From the NCBI GenBank assembly GCA_003648845.1, contig QMQA01000105.1:1-5484 (forward strand): DNA of 5,484 bases. The letters run 5' to 3'. The DNA comes from Candidatus Aerophobota bacterium. GTDB taxonomy: Bacteria > Aerophobota > Aerophobia > Aerophobales > B3-G15. This document shows positions 1 through 5,484 of the stretch, piece after piece. The position numbers were made by a program, and so were the translations under genes. The notes under the pieces are model-generated. The model did not search any database. It worked only from the letters and a program-made list of their open reading frames with translations, and was not told the DNA's origin. Each line of letters begins with the position of its first letter. The first letter of the stretch is position 1.

Positions 1-567
1 ACTCACTTCTCCTTCAGCAAGCTCAGATGCTAAAGTAGCGTATCTATGAGATAATTTTTTCACTGCTTCACAGCAGATAACCACCGCCTGATAAAAGTGC
101 TCCTTCTCCTTGTTACCATTCCCCTCTTGTCTCAACTTCTCCAAATGTTGTAGAGCTTCCTCCTTTATTCCCCGCAAACCTTTGCTTAACAACTTAGGAT
201 AACCAGGAACATAATGACCCCAAACGGATCTAGTAGATGTTTTCTTGGAAGCTGCCTTTAATTTTTCTTCCTCAGTGGCATATTCAGGAAATGGCATTCC
301 CGTACCCACCGAACCCATACGCACTACCCCTACAATGAGCTCACTGTCGTTTATCTGAATAGGCATTTCAGTGAGTACCTTTTCAAAAGCTTTTGCTTTC
401 CTTATTATGAGAGGCAGCTTTCGCGTCTCATCATTCAGTATACTCAAATCTCCTCCCCACACCTTTTTTTTAGTGTGCATTTCCTCTTTTAACTTGGCGT
501 ATAACTTCTTAACTCGTTGTGTTCTCTGGAGAAGAGAGGGTCTTACATAACTGGATATACCCTGCAT
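1..567 (-). CDS. Glycyl radical enzyme (pyruvate formate-lyase/dehydratase family), N-terminal part, cut by the left edge
   Basis: The frame is open from an ATG at 567 to the window edge: 189 codons without a stop. It starts 24 nt after the upstream gene's stop, and AAGGAGGTT lies just before the ATG, so the start is well supported. The protein matches the N-terminal PFL-like domain of glycyl radical enzymes as I know the family. Residues 52-80 carry the PLIIRKAKAFEKVL ... INDSELIVG stretch typical of it. Residues 117-138 hold GHYVPGYPKLLSKGLRGIKE, like the family's H...Y.kvL..GL.gI segment. Residues 158-185 include FYQAVVICCEAVKKLSHRYA followed by a Leu-Ala-rich helix. Members are cytoplasmic, oxygen-sensitive homodimers using a glycine radical and a catalytic cysteine for C-C, C-O or C-N bond chemistry. 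Those residues lie in the missing C-terminal three quarters (full length usually about 750-850 residues), so the subtype (formate acetyltransferase, diol, choline or hydroxyproline lyase, other) cannot be told. An activating radical SAM enzyme is expected further left. Confidence 0.85.
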   Translation of the reverse strand, partial: MQGISSYVRPSLLQRTQRVKKLYAKLKEEMHTKKKVWGGDLSILNDETRKLPLIIRKAKAFEKVLTEMPIQINDSELIVGVVRMGSVGTGMPFPEYATEEEKLKAASKKTSTRSVWGHYVPGYPKLLSKGLRGIKEEALQHLEKLRQEGNGNKEKEHFYQAVVICCEAVKKLSHRYATLASELAEGEVS

Positions 568-571
568 TAAT

Positions 572-580
572 AACCTCCTT
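572..580 (-). promoter_or_regulatory. Strong Shine-Dalgarno site of the glycyl radical enzyme gene
   Basis: AAGGAGGTT on the minus strand, with GGAGG ending 6 nt before the ATG at 567. It fills much of the 24-nt gap after the previous stop and fixes the start of the edge gene. The strong match suggests independent, efficient initiation on a shared mRNA. Confidence 0.8.
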
Positions 581-591
581 TCACAAAACAG

Positions 592-1386
592 CTAAATACT
601 CTTTATATTACGAATGTATTTACCTGGACGTGTAATCCAGACTAAAAAAATTAGAAATATTAAGAGTAACACCAGAGAAATTTTAAGATAGGGATAAAAA
701 TAAAAGGGAGATCTTTGTATCTTCCCTTGTTGAAAGAACTCCCATTTAAATTCATTAGTTTGCGAGCTTTGGGAGAGTTGGATCTTCATCCACCGTGTGT
801 TTTCGCCAAGTATAGGCTTTCCATCAGGGTTAGTTTTGGAAAAATAAAGATACGAAATGCGTCCGTAGTAAGGACCAGCGAAACCTCTTCTTAACTCTGC
901 CTTACCTTCATTAAACTTTTTCGGTGAATATTTGTTCCCTTCATCATCAACCAAAAAAACTTTCCAATTAGTAATTTTGGTGTAATCCGGATTATCATTA
1001 TGCTTGAGCAAAACCTTAAATATTAAAAATTCTTTCAGCAGATTTATAACCTCTTTTGTCTTTTCCTCCTTTTTCTGAGGAGAAAAATTCCTCTTTTTAG
1101 CTAAATAATTAACATAAGCCAGGTAAACCTCGGGATCCATGTAGGTTATCTTAGCCGAAATGCCAGAGCCTAAATCTTTTTCAATGCTCCATTTTATCTC
1201 TAACCCAAAATAATCGGAGGAGGGTTTGGCCTCTTCTATTTTTAGTGTAGGCACCAATCCCTCCTCCGCTTCCTGTGCCTGGGCAACAAAACTCCCCACC
1301 CACAGGAGGATAATGCAGAGTACGAGCTTTCCAATTCGAATATCTTTTCTTAAAGTGAGCTTTTCTCTCATCTTTTTAATTTTCAC
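592..1386 (-). CDS. Exported protein of unknown function with signal peptide and C-terminal membrane anchor
   Basis: I do not recognise this 264-residue protein. It begins with a basic stretch (residues 1-20) and a hydrophobic core at 21-34 (LVLCIILLWVGSFV). The VAQA at 34-37 looks like a signal peptidase I site. A second hydrophobic segment lies at about 233-251 (YLKISLVLLLIFLIFLVWI) and is followed by a basic tail, RPGKYIRNIK. This predicts an extracytoplasmic domain of about 195 residues with a single C-terminal anchor and a short cytoplasmic end. The middle has a charged, helix-like stretch at 85-128. It is followed by a probably beta-rich region (WKVFLVDDEGNKYSP at 141-155, WMKIQLSQSSQ at 199-209, then WEF near 215-217). 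It contains no evident catalytic motif. The start is uncertain: GTG at 1386 and ATG at 1371 both keep the signal peptide, and neither has a good Shine-Dalgarno site. It lies 51 nt after the binding protein and 24 nt before the radical enzyme, so co-transcription is likely. It could be an accessory or surface protein, but the function is unknown. Confidence 0.75.
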   Translation of the reverse strand: MKIKKMREKLTLRKDIRIGKLVLCIILLWVGSFVAQAQEAEEGLVPTLKIEEAKPSSDYFGLEIKWSIEKDLGSGISAKITYMDPEVYLAYVNYLAKKRNFSPQKKEEKTKEVINLLKEFLIFKVLLKHNDNPDYTKITNWKVFLVDDEGNKYSPKKFNEGKAELRRGFAGPYYGRISYLYFSKTNPDGKPILGENTRWMKIQLSQSSQTNEFKWEFFQQGKIQRSPFYFYPYLKISLVLLLIFLIFLVWITRPGKYIRNIKSI

Positions 1387-1437
1387 TACATCTCAAGGCC
1401 ATGCGCAAGCTAAAATTTTACCACCCCTTAGTATTTT
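1387..1437 (-). other. 51-nt intergenic spacer with a 10-bp perfect palindrome
   Basis: Between the binding-protein stop and the unknown gene lies TAAAATTTTA (1411-1420), a perfect palindrome, preceded on the transcribed strand by AAGGGGTGG. The palindrome is all A/T except its context and has no loop, so it is not a rho-independent terminator. No good ribosome site sits near the downstream start at 1386. I see no promoter. Confidence 0.35.
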
Positions 1438-2448
1438 CTAATAGTATAGATCGTTAGCTACCAAGTAGTTATAGTACTCCTCAGTCATAGCCCGAGCTTT
1501 TGGAGTTTGAGCATGGAAAACCTTAAATGGCACCCACTGGATAGCAGGAAGATGGTATCCCTCCAGATAACGAAGAGCGGATTTAATAGAAGATTCTCCG
1601 AAATAAGGTGGATTTTGGACACTAACTAAGAACTCCCCGTCAAGTACTGCTTTCAGAGCCTGTACCTGTCCATCAATTGAACAGATCCACCCCAAGAGCT
1701 CATTCCTACCTGCAGCTTTTATAGCAGCCATCGCTCCAAGAGCCATCTCATCATTATGAGCATAAACGGCATGGATTGTTCCCTTGGGGAATCTCTGTAG
1801 CCAATCTTCCATAATCTTCATAGCAGGTTCTCTTAGATAATCTGCAGACTGAGTAGCAACGACTTGGATATCGGGATACTTATCTATGATCTCTAAAAAT
1901 CCCTTGTGACGATCAATAGTGGGACCTGCCCCTATAGTTCCTTGAAGTTCAACTATATTCCCTTTGTATTCACCGTATACCTCAAACAGTTTTTTCACCA
2001 ACAGTCTTGCGGCTGTCCTTCCTTCCTCCATCTGATCCTCACCAATGAAGGTAATGTACATTCCTGTGCCTGGTTCGGCATCAATATACCTGTCAATCAC
2101 AATCAGAGGGACTTTAGCTTCATTACACATATCATAAACTGGAGCAAGAGCTTTAGCCTGGAGAGGACTGATAACTAACACATCTGGCTTTTTTGCGATT
2201 AAATCTTCGCAATCTGCCAACTGATTAGCAGCATCGTTATTGCCATCTGCCCAGATAAAATTCACATCTAATTTCGCTGCCCAGTACTTCATATCATTAG
2301 TTAGAGTAACTCGCCAAGGATGATTCATAGTGCATTGGGAGAAAGCAATCAAAGGTCTTTCCTTCCCTATCACAGGGCTAGAGACTAAAGTCATTGCTAC
2401 TAGCCCTACCAATCCCAGCACTATTACACACATTTTTTTTAAGTCCAT
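1438..2448 (-). CDS. Periplasmic sugar-binding protein of a CUT2 ABC importer, YtfQ-like (galactofuranose-binding type)
   Basis: This 336-residue protein captures a sugar outside the membrane and delivers it to the two permeases encoded upstream. A signal peptide is visible: K4-K5, a hydrophobic core at 7-22 and probable cleavage near residue 28. There is no lipobox cysteine, so it is likely soluble in a periplasm. The two-lobed periplasmic-binding fold is recognisable along the whole length. Residues at positions that bind sugar in ribose/galactose-type proteins appear kept: W45-R46 (HPWR), D119-R120 (VIDR), R180 (TIDRHKGF), N232-D233 (AHNDEMA), D259 (SIDG) and Q278 (VQNP). The stretches NIVELQGT, IDRHKGF and VYAHND closely resemble E. 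coli YtfQ, whose ligand is galactofuranose. That comparison is from memory, and the ligand here may be another pentose, hexose or derivative. The length is near the usual 310-340 residues. The ATG at 2448 has a strong Shine-Dalgarno site, which suits the high level normal for binding proteins. Its place at the end of the transporter genes is less common than first place. Confidence 0.93.
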   Translation of the reverse strand: MDLKKMCVIVLGLVGLVAMTLVSSPVIGKERPLIAFSQCTMNHPWRVTLTNDMKYWAAKLDVNFIWADGNNDAANQLADCEDLIAKKPDVLVISPLQAKALAPVYDMCNEAKVPLIVIDRYIDAEPGTGMYITFIGEDQMEEGRTAARLLVKKLFEVYGEYKGNIVELQGTIGAGPTIDRHKGFLEIIDKYPDIQVVATQSADYLREPAMKIMEDWLQRFPKGTIHAVYAHNDEMALGAMAAIKAAGRNELLGWICSIDGQVQALKAVLDGEFLVSVQNPPYFGESSIKSALRYLEGYHLPAIQWVPFKVFHAQTPKARAMTEEYYNYLVANDLYY

Positions 2449-2451
2449 GCT

Positions 2452-2460
2452 AACCTCCTT
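2452..2460 (-). promoter_or_regulatory. Strong Shine-Dalgarno site of the sugar-binding protein gene
   Basis: AAGGAGGTT with GGAGG 5 nt before the ATG at 2448. It decides the start of the binding protein and is nearly identical to the site of the glycyl radical enzyme gene. A strong site fits the need for more binding protein than permease. Confidence 0.8.
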
Positions 2461-2486
2461 TATTGAATATTTGAATTATTTTTTAG

Positions 2487-2570
2487 TTAAGTTTTTTTCG
2501 CACCACCTCTCCAGCCTGGTTTTTCCATCACCTCCTCCTTTGCTTTGCGCATGACCTTGACTTTCCCCAT
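2487..2570 (-). CDS. Possible 27-residue small ORF in the permease 2/binding-protein gap (doubtful)
   Basis: An ATG follows the permease 2 stop codon directly (TAAATG), and the frame runs 27 codons to a TAA at 2487. The product would be a basic peptide starting MGKVKVMRKAKEEVME and ending GGAKKT. It lacks a hydrophobic segment and resembles nothing I know. There is no Shine-Dalgarno site before its ATG beyond what the end of permease 2 offers (AGAGCGAGA), so it could only be made by reinitiation after permease 2 termination. The frame contains a purine-rich AGGAGGAGGTGATG. It may be chance in a purine-rich spacer. Conservation of the frame in relatives would decide. Confidence 0.2.
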   Translation of the reverse strand: MGKVKVMRKAKEEVMEKPGWRGGAKKT

Positions 2571-3548
2571 TTATCTCGCTCTGATTTTTATGTTTGAATA
2601 AACTGCTACTATAAGCACTAATCCTATTATTGCCTTTTGTACAAAAATATGTACGTTCAGTATATTCATAAGATTAGTCAAGATTCCTACCACTATCACT
2701 CCTAAAAATGTGTTTGTAGTGCTTCCAATTCCCCCAAATAGACTAGTTCCTCCAATCACCACTGCGGCAATGGAATCTAGATTGTACCACATTCCCGCAG
2801 TGGGAGGAGCATATTTGGTTCGAGCGATAAAAATCATGGCCCCAATTGCGCAGAACAGCCCCGCAAGAGAGTAAACCAACAACTTAGTTCTATCTATTTT
2901 TACTCCAGAAATTCTGGCTGCATTCTCGTTTGCACCTACAGCATATATATACCGACCATAACGAGTTCGCTCCACTAAAAATAAGGTGAAGAAAAACACG
3001 ATACCCCAAAGGATTACTGCTACAGGTACGGGGCCCACCGATTCCCTTCCAAAAATGAGAAAATTTTCAGGAATCGCCCAAATAGGAGAACCATGGTTTA
3101 TCTGGCGAGCAAGACTCCGAGCTATCCCCATCATCCCTAAGGTAGCGATAAAAGGAGGAATTTTACCCTTGCTTATCATTAACCCGTTCATTAATCCCAG
3201 AGAGGCACCCAGACCAAAACAGACAAGTATTGAGAGTAGAATTCCATAGCCCTTAGCCAGGAACCAAGCACATAAAAGAGCACTTGCTGCCAAAATTGAG
3301 CCCACAGAAAGATCTATTCCTGCAGTTAATATAACCAGAAATTGCCCCAAAGCCAAGACACCGATAATAGAGTTTTGCAAAAGCAAATTGAATAAATTAT
3401 CCGGACTAATAAAAACACCTTTAGAAAGAACAGTAGAGACTATGCTCATGCCTAAAATAATAAGCCACAGGTTGTATCTTATAACAAACCTTTTTATTGC
3501 GGCCTTATCTTTGAACCCGGTAAGTGAAGTTCTTAATATATTTGTCAT
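2571..3548 (-). CDS. CUT2-type sugar ABC importer permease, second subunit (RbsC/YjfF family)
   Basis: This is an integral membrane protein that forms half of the sugar channel. It is 325 residues from the ATG at 3548. Hydrophobic segments fill nearly the whole length and fit the 8-10 helices of the family. Family landmarks are the GIDLSVGS segment after a hydrophobic helix (residues 77-84), PPFIATLGMMGIARSLA (about 131-147), AVGANENAARISG, the cytoplasmic loop taken to contact the ATPase (203-215), and AAVIGGTSLFGGIG (261-274). The start is ambiguous. A GTG at 3581 would overlap the permease 1 stop as GTGA and add 11 residues, but has no proper ribosome site. The ATG at 3548 has GGGGAGG upstream, though 12 nt away. 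I prefer the ATG. The protein is clearly a paralogue of permease 1 with the same motifs, so the channel is most simply a heterodimer, as with YtfT-YjfF. A homodimeric RbsC-style arrangement would need only one gene. Confidence 0.93.
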   Translation of the reverse strand: MTNILRTSLTGFKDKAAIKRFVIRYNLWLIILGMSIVSTVLSKGVFISPDNLFNLLLQNSIIGVLALGQFLVILTAGIDLSVGSILAASALLCAWFLAKGYGILLSILVCFGLGASLGLMNGLMISKGKIPPFIATLGMMGIARSLARQINHGSPIWAIPENFLIFGRESVGPVPVAVILWGIVFFFTLFLVERTRYGRYIYAVGANENAARISGVKIDRTKLLVYSLAGLFCAIGAMIFIARTKYAPPTAGMWYNLDSIAAVVIGGTSLFGGIGSTTNTFLGVIVVGILTNLMNILNVHIFVQKAIIGLVLIVAVYSNIKIRAR

Positions 3549-3560
3549 AATGGGTAAATT

Positions 3561-3567
3561 CCTCCCC
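3561..3567 (-). promoter_or_regulatory. Candidate Shine-Dalgarno site for permease 2
   Basis: GGGGAGG on the minus strand, 12 nt before the ATG at 3548. The spacing is longer than ideal, but the match is good and it is the main reason to prefer this start over the upstream GTG at 3581, which overlaps the permease 1 stop codon. Confidence 0.5.
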
Positions 3568-3577
3568 TTTTTATAGA

Positions 3578-4486
3578 TCACCTTCTCAAACTTAAGTAAA
3601 CTGCTATCAGAATTATTGCTCCTTTTACCGCTTCCTGGGTATAAGGAGAAATAGCAGTAAGGTTCATAAAGTTACTTATAATGGTTAGGATAAATGCTCC
3701 CACTATTGCCTTAAGTAAATTTCCCTCCCCTCCGAACAAATTAACTCCTCCTATTACCGCAGCTGCAATAGCATCCAATTCATACCCTACAGCTCCTTCG
3801 CAGTAACCCGCAGTTAATCGGGCAGTGTAAACAAGTCCCGCTAAACCAGCGAAAAAACCGGAAAGAGTATACACCGAAATCTTAATTCTTTCTACTCCAA
3901 TTCCTGAAAGTCGGGCAGCTTCCTCGGACCCTCCTACAGCGTAGATATGTCTACCCCATCCACTCATACCCAGCAAAAAAAACACCACCACAGCCACCAA
4001 TGCTAAAATAACACCTGGCACAGGAATTCCCTTTATGTATCCCTGCCCGACAAAATAAAAGCTTTTAGATACTCCGTATACCACTTCTCCCTTAGCTATT
4101 ACCATGGCCAGACTCCTGGCTACCATCATCATTCCCAGGGTAGCGATAAAGGGGGGCATTTTTCCTTTGGCCACCAGTACTCCATCTATTGAACCCAAAG
4201 CAGTACAGATCAACATGGTTAGCAATATTGAAAGGAAAATACTTTGAGGCATAAAAGTAGCAACTAAAACTGAGGCTAAAGCTACCATGGAGCCTAAGGA
4301 AAGATCAATCCCTCCAGTAAGAATTACCAGAGTTTCTCCAACCGCTAAAATTCCCACTATGGAGCCCTGGCGCAAAAGGTTGCTGAGATTATTTCTGGAA
4401 AGAAAAGTAGGACTGCTAAGAGTGGAAAGCAAAAAAATTCCTCCAAATATGATCAACAAACCATACTTTCTGATGAAACCTTTCAT
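3578..4486 (-). CDS. CUT2-type sugar ABC importer permease, first subunit (RbsC/YtfT family)
   Basis: This is an integral membrane subunit of the importer, 302 residues from the ATG at 4486, close to the usual 310-340 of the family. It opens with the short basic stretch MKGFIRKYG and a first membrane helix, then repeated hydrophobic segments to the last residues. Diagnostic segments are GIDLSLGSMVALAS (from residue 59), PPFIATLGMMMVARSLA (about 111-127), AVGGSEEAARLSG, the likely ATPase-coupling loop (183-195), and AAVIGGVNLFGGEG (242-255). The same frame stays open upstream to a TTG at 4513, but that has no ribosome site. The ATG has a GGAAAGGG 9 nt before it, weak but better. The gene begins 40 nt after the ATPase stop and ends at the start of permease 2, so the three are surely one transcript. 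It and permease 2 align motif by motif, which indicates an old duplication. Confidence 0.93.
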   Translation of the reverse strand: MKGFIRKYGLLIIFGGIFLLSTLSSPTFLSRNNLSNLLRQGSIVGILAVGETLVILTGGIDLSLGSMVALASVLVATFMPQSIFLSILLTMLICTALGSIDGVLVAKGKMPPFIATLGMMMVARSLAMVIAKGEVVYGVSKSFYFVGQGYIKGIPVPGVILALVAVVVFFLLGMSGWGRHIYAVGGSEEAARLSGIGVERIKISVYTLSGFFAGLAGLVYTARLTAGYCEGAVGYELDAIAAAVIGGVNLFGGEGNLLKAIVGAFILTIISNFMNLTAISPYTQEAVKGAIILIAVYLSLRR

Positions 4487-4526
4487 TATTCTGTACCCTT
4501 TCCAAAATACCAAAATGACTAAAAGT

Positions 4527-5484
4527 CTATGTTGCTACTTTACGTTTATCCTGAGGTAATGAGAATTCTAAAATTTCCTCTTGACTGGTTTCCTCGGGTA
4601 AAAATTCTTTGGTTATTCGGCCTTCACACATCACAATGATTCTATCGCTTAAGGATAGAATTTCTGGAAGTTCAGAGGAAATGAAAATAATGGAGATACC
4701 TTCTTTAACTAAGTGGTTCATTAAGTGATAAATGTCCACCTTTGCCCCCACATCTACCCCTCTTGTAGGCTCATCCATAATAAGTATCTTGCATTTTGAG
4801 GCAAGCCATCTTGCCAACACTAATTTTTGCTGGTTTCCCCCACTTAAGCTTTCTGCTAATTGATCTAAAGAGGGAGTCACAATCCTCAGTTGATTAACGT
4901 AATCTGTTACAGTCTCAAACAGTCTCCTGAAATCTATAACCCAGAATCGTGCAATTCTTTTCAAAATAGAAAGAGAAATGTTCTCTTCTACTGGTCTGCA
5001 TAGGAGCAAACCGTCTCTCTTTCTATCTTCCGGAATTAAACCTATACCCAACTCCAATGCGTGAGAGGGAGATTTTACGTTGACCTTTTTTCCATTTAGA
5101 AAAATTTCCCCTTCGTCAATAGGATCAGCTCCCACAATTGCCCTCGCCAACTCAGTTCTTCCCGCACCTACCAAACCAGAAATACCTAAAATCTCTCCTT
5201 TTCTTAAGTAGAAATTTATATCCTGAAAAGCTCCTTTTCGACTCAAACCTTTTACCATTAATACAGTCTCCCCTATAGGAGCTTTTTCTTTGAAATAATA
5301 ATCCTTAATTTTCCTTCCCACCATATCTCGTACCATTTGATCTAAGGTGATTTCTTTTATCTGAGCGTCTCTCACTTTCTTTCCATCCCTCAGAATTGTT
5401 ACCCTATCACCAATTTCAAAAATTTCGGCTAAACGGTGGGAAATATAGATAATTCCTAAACCCCTTGCTTTCAATCTCCGAATG
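4527..5484 (-). CDS. Duplicated sugar ABC importer ATPase (RbsA/MglA/YtfR type), C-terminal part, cut by the right edge
   Basis: About 318 residues are visible of a protein that is usually about 500. The frame runs on through the right edge, so the true start is outside the window. The first visible residues, IRRLKARGLGIIYISHRLAE, are the end of nucleotide-binding domain 1 with its switch histidine (H16), followed by the D-loop-distal VTILRDG stretch. Domain 2 follows. It has a Walker A variant GLVGAGRTEL at about 103-112, with arginine in place of the usual lysine, then PEDRKRDGLLL near 151-161. The signature is LSGGNQQK (213-220) and the Walker B is ILIMDE (233-238), followed by PTRGVDVGAK. 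The switch position reads ISSELPE, with serine for histidine (about residue 270). These substitutions are normal for domain 2 of this family, as in RbsA, and imply that domain 1 does most of the hydrolysis. The protein powers the two permeases from the cytoplasmic face. It ends 40 nt before permease 1. Confidence 0.93.
   Translation of the reverse strand, partial: IRRLKARGLGIIYISHRLAEIFEIGDRVTILRDGKKVRDAQIKEITLDQMVRDMVGRKIKDYYFKEKAPIGETVLMVKGLSRKGAFQDINFYLRKGEILGISGLVGAGRTELARAIVGADPIDEGEIFLNGKKVNVKSPSHALELGIGLIPEDRKRDGLLLCRPVEENISLSILKRIARFWVIDFRRLFETVTDYVNQLRIVTPSLDQLAESLSGGNQQKLVLARWLASKCKILIMDEPTRGVDVGAKVDIYHLMNHLVKEGISIIFISSELPEILSLSDRIIVMCEGRITKEFLPEETSQEEILEFSLPQDKRKVAT

Noticed and set aside
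1376..1402. Eight-codon frame (ATG at 1402) overlapping the start of the unknown protein
   Set aside because: It is too short to judge, and its nearest ribosome-like site (AAGGGGTGG) is 18 nt away, so it is probably chance.
2501..2520. Possible hairpin ACCA...TGGT around CCAGCCTGG in the gap before the binding protein
   Set aside because: The pairing is short, the central palindrome has no room for a loop, and no U-tract follows. It is not a terminator.
1226..2554. Plus-strand open frames of 71-90 codons opposite the unknown gene and the binding protein
   Set aside because: They lie antisense to strongly supported genes, have no family resemblance or good ribosome sites, and read as shadows of minus-strand codons.
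3549..3581. GTG start at 3581 for permease 2, giving a GTGA overlap with permease 1
   Set aside because: Possible through translational coupling, but there is no spaced ribosome site before it, whereas GGGGAGG precedes the ATG at 3548. Kept as the alternative.
4487..4513. TTG start at 4513 for permease 1
   Set aside because: It is a rare start codon with no ribosome site. The ATG at 4486 has a GGAAAGGG at 9 nt and a family-like N-terminus.
2986..4559. Plus-strand open frames of 62-90 codons opposite the two permeases
   Set aside because: They are antisense to clear permease motifs, and their composition follows from the hydrophobic codons on the other strand.
4660..5177. ATPase domain 2 lacking the Walker A lysine and the switch histidine, as if degenerate
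   Set aside because: Arg in GAGRTEL and Ser in ISSE are standard in domain 2 of RbsA-type ATPases, so this is not decay.

Overview
The window is one block of minus-strand genes, read from right to left: the distal part of a sugar-type ABC importer operon, then an unrecognised membrane-anchored protein, then the beginning of a glycyl radical enzyme. Both outer genes are cut by the window edges. The order of transcription is: duplicated ABC ATPase (C-terminal part, right edge), permease 1, permease 2, periplasmic sugar-binding protein, an exported protein of unknown function with a C-terminal membrane anchor, and a pyruvate formate-lyase/glycerol dehydratase-type glycyl radical enzyme (N-terminal 189 residues, left edge). 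No RNA gene, CRISPR array, insertion sequence or convincing terminator is visible.

The first four genes make a complete importer of the carbohydrate uptake 2 (CUT2, ribose/galactose) class, apart from the missing ATPase N-terminus. The binding protein most resembles E. coli YtfQ (galactofuranose), as judged from memory of that sequence. Two different permeases with one duplicated ATPase also match the ytfQRT-yjfF layout, but here the binding protein comes last instead of first. The true substrate cannot be read from the sequence and need not be galactofuranose. The imported compound may feed a pathway containing the downstream glycyl radical enzyme. That is inference from gene proximity and co-orientation only.

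Gene spacing is tight: 40 nt, an overlap or 29 nt depending on start choice, 122 nt, 51 nt and 24 nt. Strong Shine-Dalgarno sequences precede the binding protein and the radical enzyme. This suggests one transcript with separately tuned translation starts. The 122-nt gap before the binding protein holds a 27-codon open frame that begins directly after the permease 2 stop codon, and a long anti-Shine-Dalgarno match with no well-spaced start codon.

The DNA is moderately AT-rich with AGGAGG-type ribosome sites and frequent AAA, AGA and ATA codons. The glycyl radical enzyme is oxygen-sensitive as a class, so the source is probably an anaerobic bacterium, perhaps a Firmicutes-like or candidate-phylum lineage from sediment or subsurface. 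That placement is a guess. I see no clearly new system. The points most worth a second look are the radical enzyme at the edge, its link to the transporter, and the unknown anchored protein between them.
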